From Myotis daubentonii (lineage: Eukaryota > Chordata > Mammalia > Chiroptera > Vespertilionidae), in assembly GCF_963259705.1 (NCBI RefSeq), contig NC_081844.1, forward strand, positions 39,063,341-39,127,340: a DNA stretch of 64,000 nt, read 5' to 3'. The position numbers and the translations under genes are program-made. Of the stretch, positions 49,401-59,345 are shown piece after piece (within the stretch, counting starts at the first letter, position 1; every line of letters starts with the position of its first letter). Under the pieces are notes generated by a model. It did no database searches and was not told where the DNA came from. It saw only the letters and a program-made list of their open reading frames with translations.

Positions 49401-52400
49401 GGAACTACCAATCATTGGATTCTTCACAATCCTGATAGAGAAATATGAACACAGATTAATAAAACCACATAACTTATAATGGCATGCTCTATTTATGTTC
49501 CCATGTTGTTACAGGAAGACTATATACATAATTAGGAGTAACTATCCATGAGCACATAATATAACCTTCCTAAATCACTGCTATTCTATCTAGGAAACAA
49601 GGCAGAAATAAGAATTAGAAATATAAAGAGAAAGTTTGTTCCATTCTACACTTCTACCCTCTTCCTTTTGGAATATTCCCCAGATAACATGATATGCATT
49701 GCTAACAAATCCTTACGGTATAATACCTAACTAGAATGTTTTAACCAGCTGCTAGCTAGAAAAGTGAGCTTGTACACTGGATTAGTTAGGTAGGTAGCTG
49801 TATTTTCCGACCTTTCCTGAAGTCATGAACCTGCCAGTGATATCAATGCCAACAGATTCTGCAGATGACTTCTCGCTGCTTGAACAAGGTTCTGACTTAA
49901 CAAAATTGACTTTCTTTCTTTGTAGTGAGGAAGTCTAAAAAAAAAGTATTAAGATGTAAAAAGTTTTGTGTAAAAACATGATGTACTAGTATATTTAAAT
50001 TCTATTATCATTTAAATTTTATATATAAAATATGACTGTCAAATAATGAGTCTAAATGCCATATATTTTGAAAACTAAGAAGTGATGAAAATGTACTGTT
50101 TTAACTGTTAGTTTAGGACCAGTAGCTCCAAGTTGCAAATGTGCAAACACAAGTGACTAGTATTTAAAGCAAACACCAGGTATTACAAGGTTACACAAAT
50201 CTTTGAATAATGCAGGAATTATGCTATGTATTAATTTGCTGTCTAGGGTATTGATTTTATACATTAAAATACTCGCCACTCAGCCTAAGTTAAAATCTAT
50301 AAGAAAATTACCTTATCAAGACCACTCAACTCCTTGTGCTTTTTCATCACACAATTCAAAATATCACAAATAATTTGGATTTTCCATTCTGCAAATCCAC
50401 ATTGGAGAAACTGCTTTTTCGTCAAGATTGGTTTATAATTAAATTGATCACGAAGAAGCTATGAAGAGGGAATAGATCAACAAAATACTGGGAACAATCT
50501 CTTTCAAAAATCTAAAATAATAAATGGTCACCTGGTTAGGGTGGCCTTTTATTTAAAAGGTATAAAGAGATTTATGACCAGGTAGCAGAGGTATCTAGGT
50601 AAAAACAGGTAGTGAGGGATGTACCAAAAATAGATGGCTGTCCAGAGAGATGGAGAAATAAACCCAATGATCCTAATAGGCACTAGAAATACTCCTTAGC
50701 TCACTCCATACCAGATAAGTCAGGAAACCATAGTTTTATGTGTTTATACTTCTTCCACTATATGATTTTTTAGACAAGTCAGTAGGCCTCTGAGTTTCAA
50801 TTTCTCATTTGTAAAATGAGAGAAAAAGACCAGACCAGTAATTTCCAAAACCTACTCTTGAACCCTAAGATTTCTTGGAAGTGCCTCTTAGGCTTCCTCT
50901 TAGGCTTCCACAGAAGTTTTCTGGGTGAAAGATAAAGAAAGGGAAGATTAAACAGAGACTCTACACATAAAAGCTCCTATTTTATCAAATGCAACTTATT
51001 ACTTAAAAAAGAAAAAATTTGATTTGATAAATGAGTTTTACCTTTTCTAAAAAAGCTTAAGAAAACTAGAGTACTTGAGCAAAAACTAATGATTATAAGT
51101 AGGGTTTTTAAAAAACTAAGTATGAGATTAAGTGCATAATACATAATACAAGTGTAAATACTAGGGTAGATATAAGACATGGTCCTAGACGACAAGGCAC
51201 ATAAAATCTCAGTCAAAGCTCTACAAACAACTAAATTAACTCATAATTCTATACATCACAAACTCTACTCAATAAAACCACATTTCTAACTTCTGCCAGC
51301 ATACCCAATTTTACTAAAATTTGTTGTATAAATGGCAAATGATACCAATGACAAACGTTTACCAGTTGTCATATTTAACAGAGTATGAAACATAAAGCGA
51401 ACTTCAATTACATCTTGATTGCAATAGGAATTATATTTAAATGTGGTAAATGCATATGAAAATACTGTCAACTATACATGCTGCATGTATTTAAGAAATT
51501 ATTATAAAAACATTAATCTGAAAAAACCACTGATGACTTCTAAAACAATTATTTCATAAACTCAAACATACCTTATAGACGGTATCTATAAAGCGCAAAT
51601 CATTCTTTGCTATGAGCTCTACATTGGATTCCATCAGAAGTTCTGCTACATAAGGGGAATATGAGGTAAGAGAATAGCTGATGATGGGCAAAGATGCTGC
51701 TAAATCTCCCTTAATCAAACTGTTTGGGGAGAAAAAAGAAAAAGATTTTTAATGAGCATAATTCCACAAAGTTGGAAAATCGGGGCAATATAAGAATTAT
51801 TGTCAATAATTTATAACAATACTATAGCCATAATAAAGTGATGCAAAGACCCTTCATATTCTATCCCCAACACTAAATTAGTCTAGCCAAATTACTATGA
51901 AATTATTATTTTTTTTAATATATTTTATTGATTTTTTACAGAGAGGAAGGGAGAGAGATAGAGAGAGTTAGAAACATCGATGAGAGAGAAACACCGATCA
52001 GCCGCCTCCTGCACATCTCCTATTGGGGATGTGCCCGCAACCCAGGTACATGCCCCCGACCGGAATCGAACCCGGGACCCCTCAGTCCGCAGGCCAATGC
52101 TCTATCCACTGAGCCAAACCGGCTTTGGCACTATGAAATTATTACTCATTTGCTCAAACAATTATAATAGCTCTTTAATACCAATAGAAAATCTAGTACA
52201 TTTGGTCTTAATGAAACAAACGTACCATCTTACGGAGCTCAAGTACACTGTATGCTCTTGCAAGCACTTGTTACCTTACCTCATATGCTTTTTACCACAA
52301 ACTGCAAAGGTAAAATATTATGAATATGTTAGGTCAGAAAATTAGTCCCAAACTTTGAGAAGCAATCTCATCAAGTACTTATCTAGCCACAATTATGAAG

Positions 52401-55400
52401 CTAGACATCAGTTTTAGTTTCAAGAAAGCTGGAAAATTCACAAATATGTTCATATTAAACAACACACTCCTGAAAAATCAGTGGGTGAAAGAAATAGAGA
52501 TCTCAAAAGAATATAGAGGTAAAGTGAATACAAACACAATCTACCAAAACTTAAGTATAAAATGCAGGAAATGCAATTCTAAGAGGAAAGTTTAAGTTAT
52601 AGATGAGGAAAACAGGGTTGGGATGCTGTCACTAGTCTGATTAGTATCTTCCCCTTGTATTAGGCCCCTTTGAAATCTGTACCTTATTAGTTTATGCTAA
52701 TTCCTCCAGTCTAGAAAGGTATCCCCCTTTTCTCTGCCTATTATTCATCCTCCATAAATCATTTGTCAGATACAGAGCCTTCCATGAAGCCATCCTCAAT
52801 GTTCTGATCCGTATTTCTCTCCCGCAGAATGATTCCCTGGCTATTCAGTATCTGATGCCTCATGCCTGTCTTGTACTCTTGCCTAATTGTCTACACATAT
52901 GAATCTCATTTTCTCCATGTGAAGTGATTTCACAGATTCTCCCACAACAAAGCACAGGAGAGGCCAGTTCAATTACTCAGTTATACTTGTTCAATTGAAG
53001 TAATAATGCACTTCTGTAAAACATTTGTTTTCCACAAGATTCAAGGGGTACATAAATCCCCCTATTCCCACCCCAACATTTTTAATAAGGCAGAGAGCAA
53101 GTATATGATGATAGCATTACAATTTTTCAGGACAAATATAAATTGTTTCTCTTTTATATTTATGGGTACAATAATATTTTACCCATGAGAAAACTGCTCT
53201 GGCAACCTTTTTTACCTGTACAACAGTTTTAAAAAGACATACACAAAAAATGCTTTTGAACAGCAAAATCTGTCCCATTTTATGCATGTTATGAATAGAA
53301 GACAGCCAGATCTGCATTTAACATCTCATATAAAACAACCTCAAAAATCCTGGTTATCTATTGTCTAAGAACTTTGATTAGAAACAGTAAGAAGAACAGG
53401 TATTATAAACTGGCACACCAAAACAAAAAACAGCAAACCACAAGAAAAAATTTTAAAATGGGAAAAAGTAGAAAGAACCAAAATACGTGTATCTGGGGCT
53501 GTGTGTGTATGTGAGGGTGGTAATCTGAAGCAGCAACAAGTAGCATTGCCTATCTCAACAGACCTTGCCAATATTACTGTATTATGAAACTAGAGGCCCG
53601 GTGCATGAAATTTGTGCATGGGAGGGAGGGGGTCCCCTCAGCCCAGCCTGCAACCCCTCCAATCTGGGACCCTCGGGGGATGTCCAACTGCCAGTCAGGG
53701 ATCGGAACTAAACTGACAGTCGGACAGCACTCTCACAATCCAGGACCACTGGCTCCTAACTGCTCACCTGCCTGCCTGCCTGATCGCCCCTTACTGCCCC
53801 CCCTGCTGGCCTGGTCGCCCCCAACTGCACCCCCCCCCCGCCAGTCTGGTCACCCCACTGTCCCCCTCTACTGGCCTGGTCACCCCTCACTGCCCCCTTG
53901 CCGGCCTGGTCACCCCCAACTTCCCCCCCACCAACTGCGGGCCTGGTCACCCCCACAGCCTGCTGTTTGGTTCTTTGGTCGCCCCTAACTAACCCCTCTG
54001 CCAACCTGGTTGCCCTCAACTGACCCCACAACCGGCCTGGTCTCCCCACACAGCCTGCTGTTTGGTCATTTGGTCACCCCTCACTAACCCCCCTGCCAGC
54101 CTGGTGGCCCCACACAGCCTGCTGCTCAGTCATTTTGGTCACCCCTCATTAACTCCCCTGCCAGCCTGGTCGCCCCCAACTGACCCCATAACTGGCTTGG
54201 TTGCCCCACGCAGCCTGCTGCTCAGTCGTTTGGTTGCCCCTCACTGCCCCCCCCCCCCCAGCCTGGTCACCCACAACTGCCCTCTCTGTGGGCCTGGTCG
54301 CCCCATGCAGCCTACTGTTCGGTTGTTTGTTTGCCCCTCACTAACCCCCCAGCCGGCCTAGTCGCCCCATGGAGCCTGTTCAGTCATACGTTCGGTTGCA
54401 ATGGTTGCTTAGGCTTTTATTATTGTAGATAATCTAAAAAATGATTGTTTTTAATGACACTCTTGGGTCAATAAGAAAACCAAATGTTTAAGCAATGTAC
54501 TCAGAAGAAAGGAACATAATCAGTATCTTTTAAAATTATTCCTATACAAATGTCTTTAAAATGTTGATGGTAGTCCTAGCAGTTTGGCTCAGTGGATGGA
54601 GTGTTGGCCTGCGGACTGAAGGGTCCCAGGTTCAATTCCGGTCAAGGGCACATGCCTGGGTTGGGGGCTTGATCCCCAGTAGGGGGCATGCAGGAGCAGC
54701 CAATCAATGATTCTTTCTCATCATTGATGATTCTCTCTCTCCCTTCTTCTCTGAAATCAATAAAAATCTATTAAAATAAATTTTAAAAAATGTTGATGAT
54801 TAAGGTGGTAAGAAGAAAACTTGGCTATCAAACTGGTTAAGTCCCGGCAAGACCAGACTGTAGAGATTTCCCTCTTTTGAATAACCAACCTATTGGTATA
54901 TGCTATGGAAACATACTATGGAATACCTTCTGCTTCTCATATATAATACCTGTGACGATAGTCACTAGAGCTCAACTTTCTCCTTGCTCTCCTTACTCTC
55001 CTTTCATTTGCAGCCATTTCTTAGTGTTAACTCTCAGTATACATTCAGAACTTCTATTTTTATATATAAAGCCCATTACTCCAGAATTCTACTTAGTAGT
55101 TTGTTTAGCCAAGACTCACTCTACTACTTGACAATGTAGCTAATCTGGAGTTGTCCCTTGACACTCATTAAATAAATGTTTAATTAGCTTCTAATATGTG
55201 CCAGGCATCATTCTAGATAAGGGGATACTACAATGAACAAAACTAAGTACTAGCCCTGCCTAGTGTAGCTCAGTTGGTAGGGCATTGTCCCATGCACCCA
55301 AAGGCTGCCTGTTCAATTAATAGACAGGGCATAAGCCCACACTGCAGGCTCGATACCCAGTAGGGAGTGTGCAAAAAGCACATTCTCAATGTTTTCCTCT

Positions 55401-55410
55401 CACATTGATG

Positions 55411-55457
<47 letters not shown>

Positions 55458-57821
55458 GTCTCTCTCTCTCTGTCTCCCTGAACTCCGACAAAAAAATATT
55501 TTCTAAAAAAACAACAAAAACTAAGTACTAGATATCAACTTACTTCCCAGAGGGGGAAATATCAATGAATATCCCAGGTAAGAATAGATGTATTAGGGCA
55601 GTGATGGCAAACCTATGACACGCGTGTCAGAGGTGACACGCAAACCCATTTTTTTGGTTGAGTTTTCTTTGTTAAATGGCATTTAGATACGTAAAATAAA
55701 TGTCAAAAATATACATCTTTGTTTTACTATGGTTGCAAATATCAAAACATTTCTATATGTGACACGGCACCAGAGTTAAGTTAGAGTTTTTCAAAATGCT
55801 GAAACGCCGAGCTCAAAAGGTTCGCCATCACTGTATTAGGGGATAGAGGGTGACAGGAATACCGTATTAGATTGGCATGAATATAGAAGAAATGTATGTT
55901 GCTTTGCTACAACCTACAAAAGCAAGTCAGTCATATTGGGAAAGTGGAAACTAGCGCAAAATGTCCAAATGTGGGGTCTGTTATATCAGTTAGCTTAATA
56001 ATCTTCACGCAAGGTATAAGTGGTCATAAGAAATCTATTAAGTAGAATCTTCCAAATAATAAAGAAATACTATCCAACTAGATGTGAGAGGGTGGTATGT
56101 CATATAACTAATGAATTCATTACATTTCTACGAGTTTAAAAGTTGTACAGAGACCATCCTATCTAATAAAAGAGAAAAATGGTAATTGGCGTACGACGAT
56201 ACCCTTTTCATTGGCTAATCAGGGCTATATGCAAATTAACTGCCAACTAAGATTGGCAGTTAACTGCCAACAAGATGGCGGTTAATTTGCATATGCAGGC
56301 ACAATGCAGGGAGGCAAAAGGGAAAGCAGGAAGAAGCCCGCTGCCACTGACAGTGATCGGAAACCCAGGGGGGAGCTAAGAGCTGGGCGGCAGGGCAAAG
56401 GCGGCCCTGGGGCCGCCTTTGTCCTGCCCCCCAGCCATGATCGGAGAATCAGGCACCTTTGCTACCCTGGCCAGTGATAGCAGGAAGTAGGGGTGGAGCC
56501 AGCGATGGGAGCTGGGCATGGTCGAAGCTGGCAGTCCCGGGAGCTAGGGGTCCCTTGCCTGGGCCTAAAGCGAAGCCCACGATCGCGGGGCCGCTGCAGC
56601 TGTGGGTCCCCACTGCCTGGGCCGGACGCCTCAGCCAGAGGCGTTAGGCCTGGGCAGGGGCGGAGCCTGCAACCGCGGGGAGCTGGGGGTCCCCTGCCCA
56701 GGCCTGACACCTCTGCCGGAGGCCTCAGGCCTGGTCAAGGGGCCGATCCGGTGATTGGTGATCGGAGGGTGATGAGGGTCAACTCCTCTGGCCGAGGCGT
56801 CAGGCTTGGGCGGGGGGTGGAGCAAGCGATCAGAGGGAGATGGGGGTCCCCTGCCCAGGCATGATTCCTGAGCCAGAGGCGTCAGGCCTGGGCAAGGGGC
56901 CGATCCTGCGATTGGAGGGTGATGGGGGTCAACGCCTGAGGGCTCCCAGTATGTGAGAGGGGGCAGGCTGGGCTGAGGGACACTCCCCCCCCCCACACAC
57001 ACACACACACACACACCCAGTGCACGAATTTCGTGCACCGGGCCCCTAGTACCATATATGAATGTATATTTTGCTGCTACTTCTTTTTTTTTTTTTTTCT
57101 CAAAAAAATATATTTAAATATATTTTTATTGATTTCAGGGAAGAGGGAGAGAGAGATAGAAAAATCAATGATAAAAGAGAACCACTGACTGGCTGACTCC
57201 CGCATGCCCCTGACTGGAGACTGACCAGAATCGAACCCGGAGCCCTTCAGTCTGCAGGCTGAGGCTCTATCCACCAAACCAAACCAGCTAGGACTCAAAA
57301 TATATTTTTATTGATTTCAGAGAGGAAGGGAGAAGGAGAGAGAAAAACATCAATGATGAGAGAAAATCATTGATCAGCTGCCTCCTGCACACCCCGCACT
57401 GGGGATAGAGCCCGCAACCCAGGCATATGCCCTTGACCAGAATCAAACCCACAACCCTTCAGTCTGCAGGCCGGCGCTCTATTCACTGAGCCAAGCCAGC
57501 AAAGGCTTTGCTGCTACTTCTAAAAGGTGATTTAAATCTCAAGTTAGACTTTAAAATTCATACTTAGAAATAAACTCCTGTAATTCCCCGCTTTCTAAAA
57601 TATTTTAATCATTTCTAGGAAAATTATTAAAGTGCCCAGATAAAATCAGTGTCTTTATTTAGATACTCCCCCATGTCAATTATATCAAATCATTACCAAA
57701 AGAGTACAAATACGCTTTATACACTAGCTTACCCTACACAATCCACTTCTTGAGGATAATTTAATGAGCGAAGCATTTGTTCTAGGTTCCGTAAGCTTCT
57801 CTTCAAGTCGCCTGTTGCCAT
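40422..57821 (-). CDS. CEP44: CEP44, centrosomal protein of 44 kDa (10 coding exons, spliced)
   Basis: Joining complement exons 57733-57821, 51572-51719, 50312-50458, 49812-49934, 48573-48743, 45841-46047, 45020-45095, 41489-41610, 41192-41229 and 40422-40470 gives 1170 nt, an uninterrupted 389-codon frame plus TAG. All introns are GT-AG. The start ([15 protein letters not shown]) and overall length match mammalian CEP44, about 390 aa. Residues 1-128 (exons 2-4) form the conserved N-terminal domain; residues 129-226 are polar and probably disordered; residues 230-295 are heptad-rich coiled coil ([15 protein letters not shown]); residues 362-384 form a short C-terminal helix ([17 protein letters not shown]). 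No membrane segment or signal peptide is seen. CEP44 is known to localise to centrioles and spindle poles and to help convert centrioles to centrosomes; that is family knowledge, not seen here. The frame is intact, so this is a live gene. Introns 1, 2, 6 and 8 are heavily loaded with transposons. Identification is by recall of the family sequence and is strong. Confidence 0.96.
41086..41146 (+). repeat. copy A of a 61-base intronic duplication
   Basis: Matches 44921-44981 at 58 of 61 positions with no gaps; shared core ACCTTTAAGGTTTGAAACAC. Lies in the last CEP44 intron. Confidence 0.93.
41192..41229 (-). CDS. CEP44: CEP44 small coding exon, residues 362-373
   Basis: 38 nt, phase 0 in and phase 2 out, encoding [12 protein letters not shown] plus AT of the next codon. 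The donor is AT|GTAAGT, near consensus. The acceptor AAATTAAAG is poor: A at -3 and a purine-rich tract. Being very short with a weak acceptor, this exon may be skipped in some transcripts. Confidence 0.9.
41489..41610 (-). CDS. CEP44: CEP44 coding exon, residues 321-361
   Basis: 122 nt, phase 1 in and phase 0 out. The acceptor is GATTTCTCCACAG and the donor TTCAGAG|GTAAGA. It encodes a linker ending in the conserved motif [18 protein letters not shown]. Confidence 0.93.
41704..41997 (+). mobile_element. HeliBat-type Helitron, 3' end hit by a SINE
   Basis: Starts TCTCTATATATAAAAGGC, 3' hairpin GTGCACAAATTTTGTGCAC, end CCTCAAG (mutated from CTCTAG). A SINE has inserted across the end and duplicated it. 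Confidence 0.87.
41998..42233 (-). mobile_element. Ves-type SINE
   Basis: Antisense copy, flanked by GGGACCTCAAGTTTTA at the left and GGGACCTCTAGTTTTA at the right: a 16-base target duplication taken from the Helitron end. Confidence 0.92.
42839..42901. repeat. 28-base inverted repeat with 7-base loop
   Basis: Left arm 42839-42866 and right arm 42874-42901 pair at 27 of 28 positions; the loop is CCAGGAT. Lies in a Helitron in CEP44 intron 8 and would be transcribed in its pre-mRNA. Confidence 0.95.
42985..43410 (-). repeat. minisatellite, 31-34 base units
   Basis: About 12 degenerate units of the type GCCTGGTCACCCCTAACTGCC plus about 12 more bases. The plus-strand frames at 42746-43614 are shadows of this repeat. 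Confidence 0.9.
43496..43689 (-). mobile_element. HeliBat-type Helitron, second of array
   Basis: Minus-strand copy of 194 bases: 5' TCTATATCATAAAGGCC at 43689 and 3' CTAG at 43496-43499, directly abutting the neighbours with no spacer. Confidence 0.85.
43690..43936 (-). mobile_element. HeliBat-type Helitron, third of array
   Basis: Minus-strand copy: 5' TCCTATCTAATAAAAGAG at 43936, 3' CTAG at 43690-43693, hairpin GTGCACAAAATTCGTGCA. GC-rich interior. Confidence 0.88.
44232..44676 (-). mobile_element. HeliBat-type Helitron
   Basis: Minus-strand copy: 5' TCTATAATAATAAAAGTG at 44676; 3' hairpin GTGCACAAAATTCCTGCAC; end CTAA at 44232. Frames at 44123-44675 are not genes. Confidence 0.87.
44921..44981 (+). 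repeat. copy B of a 61-base intronic duplication
   Basis: Partner of 41086-41146. Lies in CEP44 intron 8, about 40 bases below the donor of the 45020-45095 exon. Confidence 0.93.
45020..45095 (-). CDS. CEP44: CEP44 coding exon, residues 296-320
   Basis: 76 nt, phase 0 in and phase 1 out. The acceptor is ATTATTCCAG and the donor AAACTTG|GTAAGT. It encodes a tyrosine-rich, acidic stretch ([14 protein letters not shown]) and then a serine-rich one. This part diverges most from what I recall of the human protein. Confidence 0.88.
45841..46047 (-). CDS. CEP44: CEP44 coding exon, residues 227-295 (coiled coil)
   Basis: 207 nt, phase 0 on both sides. The acceptor is TAATATTTTAG and the donor CCAAAAAG|GTATTT. 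Leucine heptads ([30 protein letters not shown], then [17 protein letters not shown]) predict two coiled-coil helices around a conserved TW pair. Confidence 0.95.
46123..46343 (+). mobile_element. HeliBat-type Helitron
   Basis: Starts TCTATAAAAATAAAAGGG, 3' hairpin TGCACGAGTTTTCGTGCA, end CCTCTAG before T; A precedes it. Confidence 0.88.
46344..46424 (+). repeat. (TA)(TG)(CA) compound microsatellite
   Basis: TATG and GT runs followed by CA runs, directly after the Helitron end. The frames at 46048-46506 translate this repeat. Confidence 0.9.
46474..47056 (+). mobile_element. HeliBat-type Helitron, first of two in tandem
   Basis: Starts TCCTATCTAATAAAAGAC; the end is CCTCTA, directly joined to the next copy with G missing. 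It holds two internal duplications: CAACAATGTTTCAATTA (near 46677 and 46766) and an 82-base-spaced pair around CAGCCTGAAAAC (near 46851 and 46933). Confidence 0.85.
47057..47522 (+). mobile_element. HeliBat-type Helitron, second of two in tandem
   Basis: Starts TCCTATATAGTAAAAGGG; 3' region GTGCAAAAACTTTTGTGCAC hairpin and CTCTAG end. Confidence 0.88.
47735..47930 (+). mobile_element. MIR-like fragment
   Basis: TCAATTTACTTATTAAAAAA and GGTTCTTGTGAAGATTAAATAAG in the expected spacing. Confidence 0.5.
47931..48572. other. CEP44 intron sequence, nothing recognised
   Basis: Unique-looking AT-rich intron. Confidence 0.4.
48573..48743 (-). CDS. CEP44: CEP44 coding exon, residues 170-226
   Basis: 171 nt, phase 0 on both sides. 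The acceptor is CTTTCTCTGGGCAG and the donor GAGCAACAA|GTAAGA. It encodes [14 protein letters not shown] followed by an acidic, serine- and threonine-rich segment that is probably unstructured. Confidence 0.94.
48744..49811. other. CEP44 intron 5, nothing recognised
   Basis: No transposon or structure seen; notable as a repeat-poor intron beside repeat-rich ones. Confidence 0.45.
49812..49934 (-). CDS. CEP44: CEP44 coding exon, residues 129-169
   Basis: 123 nt, phase 0 on both sides. The acceptor is TTTTTTTTTAG. The donor is GGAAAG|GTCGGA, which has C instead of the usual A or G at +3 and A at +6, so it is weak although the frame demands it. It encodes a serine- and lysine-rich linker ending in [11 protein letters not shown]. 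This is the least conserved exon. Confidence 0.9.
49935..50311. other. CEP44 intron 4, nothing recognised
   Basis: Short AT-rich intron. Confidence 0.45.
50312..50458 (-). CDS. CEP44: CEP44 coding exon, residues 80-128
   Basis: 147 nt, phase 0 on both sides, 49 codons. The acceptor is CCCTCTTCATAG and the donor GATAAG|GTAATT. It completes the N-terminal domain with the motifs [13 protein letters not shown] and [16 protein letters not shown], followed by a basic KKHKEL stretch. Confidence 0.95.
50459..51571. other. CEP44 intron 3, MIR-like trace only
   Basis: A MIR-like trace at about 50740-50830 (GTTTCAATTTCTCATTTGTAAAATG shortened core); otherwise unique-looking. Confidence 0.45.
51572..51719 (-). 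CDS. CEP44: CEP44 coding exon, residues 30-79
   Basis: 148 nt, phase 2 in and phase 0 out. The acceptor is CTCCCCAAACAG and the donor CTATAAG|GTATGT. It encodes the core of the conserved N-terminal domain, including the motifs [16 protein letters not shown] and [11 protein letters not shown]. Confidence 0.95.
51909..52129 (-). mobile_element. Ves-type SINE, well preserved
   Basis: Antisense copy with target duplication ACTATGAAATTATTA on both sides. Close to consensus, so fairly young. Confidence 0.93.
52690..52930 (+). mobile_element. L2-like fragment
   Basis: CCTTCCATGAAGCCATCCTCAATGTTC resembles the L2 sense strand in abbreviated form. Confidence 0.45.
52931..53589. other. CEP44 intron 2, nothing recognised
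   Basis: Unique-looking sequence. Confidence 0.35.
53590..54429 (-). mobile_element. HeliBat-type Helitron with long minisatellite
   Basis: Minus-strand copy: 5' TCTACAATAATAAAAGCC at 54429; 3' CTAG at 53590-53593. The interior 53760-54375 is a minisatellite of about 33-base units grouped in a higher-order repeat of roughly 65-95 bases marked by CAGCCTGCTGTT. Frames at 53584-54361 are shadows. Confidence 0.9.
54571..54780 (+). mobile_element. Ves-type SINE
   Basis: Sense copy: GTTTGGCTCAGTGGATGGAG, GGTTCAATTCCGGTCAAGGG; target duplication AAAATGTTGATG. Confidence 0.93.
55150..55245 (-). mobile_element. L2/MIR-type fragment
   Basis: TATGTGCCAGGCATCATTCTAG then ACAATGAACAAAACTAAG is a common old L2-related antisense block. 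Confidence 0.4.
55249..55512 (+). mobile_element. tRNA-derived bat SINE with (TC)n expansion
   Basis: Sense copy beginning GCCTAGTGTAGCTCAGTTGG; (TC)n about 55411-55475; target duplication AAACTAAGTACTAG. Confidence 0.9.
55599..55833 (+). mobile_element. non-autonomous hAT element with perfect target duplication
   Basis: Ends CAGTGATGGCAAACCTATG and AGGTTCGCCATCACTG; 235 bases, no coding capacity. TATTAGGG lies on both sides (55591-55598 and 55834-55841). Confidence 0.92.
55842..56156. other. CEP44 intron 2, nothing recognised
   Basis: Unique-looking sequence. Confidence 0.35.
56157..57049 (+). mobile_element. HeliBat-type Helitron (subfamily A, 4 internal units)
   Basis: Starts TCCTATCTAATAAAAGAG, hairpin GTGCACGAATTTCGTGCAC near the right end, CCCCTAG terminus before T. 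Four tandem units of about 80 bases (start words AGGCCTGGGC near 56645, 56726, 56799, 56886). A (CA)n run precedes the hairpin. Confidence 0.93.
57076..57295 (-). mobile_element. Ves-type SINE inserted in the tail of another
   Basis: Antisense copy flanked by ACTCAAAATATAT-like repeats derived from the neighbouring SINE's tail. Confidence 0.87.
57299..57507 (-). mobile_element. Ves-type SINE
   Basis: Antisense copy. Its outer target duplication TTTGCTGCTACTTCT lies left of the first SINE and right of this one, so this copy came first. Confidence 0.9.
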
Positions 57822-57871
57822 TATTTAACATTACATTCAGCTCCAGCTTTTGAAATAATCTAATATTTCAC
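57733..57871 (-). CDS. CEP44: CEP44 first coding exon (start codon, residues 1-29)
   Basis: Coding part is 57733-57821, starting ATGGCAACAGGCGAC at 57821. The 50 bases 57822-57871 are 5' untranslated and follow a TTTTTACTTTTAG acceptor, so at least one non-coding exon lies upstream, probably outside the window. The donor is TGTAGG|GTAAGC, phase 2. An in-frame alternative ATG is not needed, because the protein begins with the conserved [10 protein letters not shown]. Confidence 0.95.
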
Positions 57872-58737
57872 CTAAAAGTAAAAATTTATAAAGCAATTAA
57901 GTCTGTGTATTTTTGAAGCTTCTCTATTCTATTTTGTTCACATATCCTATTTTGTTCACATCTCCATACTTACCTTGGCTTAGCTATTTCTCCCCTAACT
58001 TATCTTCTCTACTGGTCTAGTATTGCCTAGTATTTATCTCATATTCCTGAATATAAGGTGTGTTTTTCCCCCAATATTTTTTCCTTATAAAAAAAAGTTT
58101 GCTTTATATTCACGTTCTTGAAATGTGTCTCATATATGATACTCTCCCAGATACTTTATTTTGAACAACAAAGTACCATTTGAGAAGACACATCAATCTG
58201 AAATAGTCTACATCAAAGACTATTTTGGATGCTTATGAAGGGTACATTAAAAAAAATCAGGAAAAAATGGAGACAGAATAAGCACAGATTTAGTCATAAT
58301 TCCCAGAGCTCTGACCTCACCCAGTTGCCAATAAGATGCTTTAGTTAAAAAAACAAGTGATTAAAAACCACATATCCTCACCAGGGCAAAAAGAACCATA
58401 GGGATTCCATAACAGAAGAGGTATCAACAAAATTTTGGAAGATGGAAAGCAGATGGATGAGTAACAGCCAACCTAGCAGAGCACAGACTGGCCAATCCCA
58501 TCTATTTAGGAGAAAACCAACAGCAGCAACATAGGTTCAGAAATGAGGGGCCCTTACAGTTCTGCAAGGGGTAAGGCCAAGGGGCATTGAAACAAGGATG
58601 ATTATATGAACGTTTATATATAAGGAGCTGCTAAATACTGGTTTTTCACTTCCCTTCCTGTCTCTGACACATAACTTGCTCAACTGGGCAACTAGCTGTC
58701 TGTGCCTCTGGGTTTAACTGTCCTCTAGCTTGTTTCA
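57872..58737. other. presumed CEP44 intron 1, nothing recognised
   Basis: Unique-looking AT-rich sequence; no CpG island or first exon seen. Confidence 0.4.
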
Positions 58738-58779
<42 letters not shown>

Positions 58780-58875
58780 CACACACATATATATACACAT
58801 ACATATATATATATACACACACACACACATATATATATATATACACACACACATATATACACATACCCATACATA
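58738..58875 (+). repeat. (GT)/(CA)/(TA) compound microsatellite, left part
   Basis: GT run, then alternating CA and TA runs. Continues after the Helitron at 59213-59345. The frames at 58646-58955 translate it. Confidence 0.93.
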
Positions 58876-59212
58876 CTAGAGGCTTGTTGCACAAAGAGAT
58901 TCATGCAATAGGCCTTCCCTTCCCGTGGCTGCTGGCACCGGTTTGCCTCTGGCACCCGGGACCCAGGCCTTCACTCCGGCCAGGCTCCAGCCGGAGCCAG
59001 CCCCAGAGCCATCCGGCTTTGCTGCTCTGGCCCCGGGCCGTCTGGCTTTGCTGCTCCAGCCCCGGGGCTGTCAGGCTTTGCTCTGCCACTTGGAGCCTAC
59101 GCATGCAAATTAACTGCTATCTTTGTTGGGTTAATTTGCATACTCTCCTGATTGGCTGGTTAGTGTAGCAAAGGTACAGTCAATTTACATGTTTGTCTAT
59201 TATTAGGTAAGA
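58876..59212 (-). mobile_element. HeliBat-type Helitron inserted in a microsatellite
   Basis: Minus-strand copy: 5' TCTTACCTAATAATAGAC at 59212; 3' CTAG at 58876-58879; related to 12142-12399. A and T of the TA/CA repeat flank it. Confidence 0.88.
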
Positions 59213-59345
59213 TACACACACACACACACACATATATATATACACACACATACACATATATATACACACACACACATATATATATACATGTGTATATATC
59301 ACATGTATATATGTGTGTGTGTGTGTATATATGTGTATATATGTG
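59213..59345 (+). repeat. (CA)/(TA)/(TG) compound microsatellite, right part
   Basis: The other half of the repeat at 58738-58875. Confidence 0.92.

Noticed and set aside
56493..57038. Long GC-rich frames on both strands (123 and 135 codons), likewise at 60054-60858
   Set aside because: Inside tandem units of Helitron subfamily A; open on both strands because stops are rare in this GC-rich sequence.
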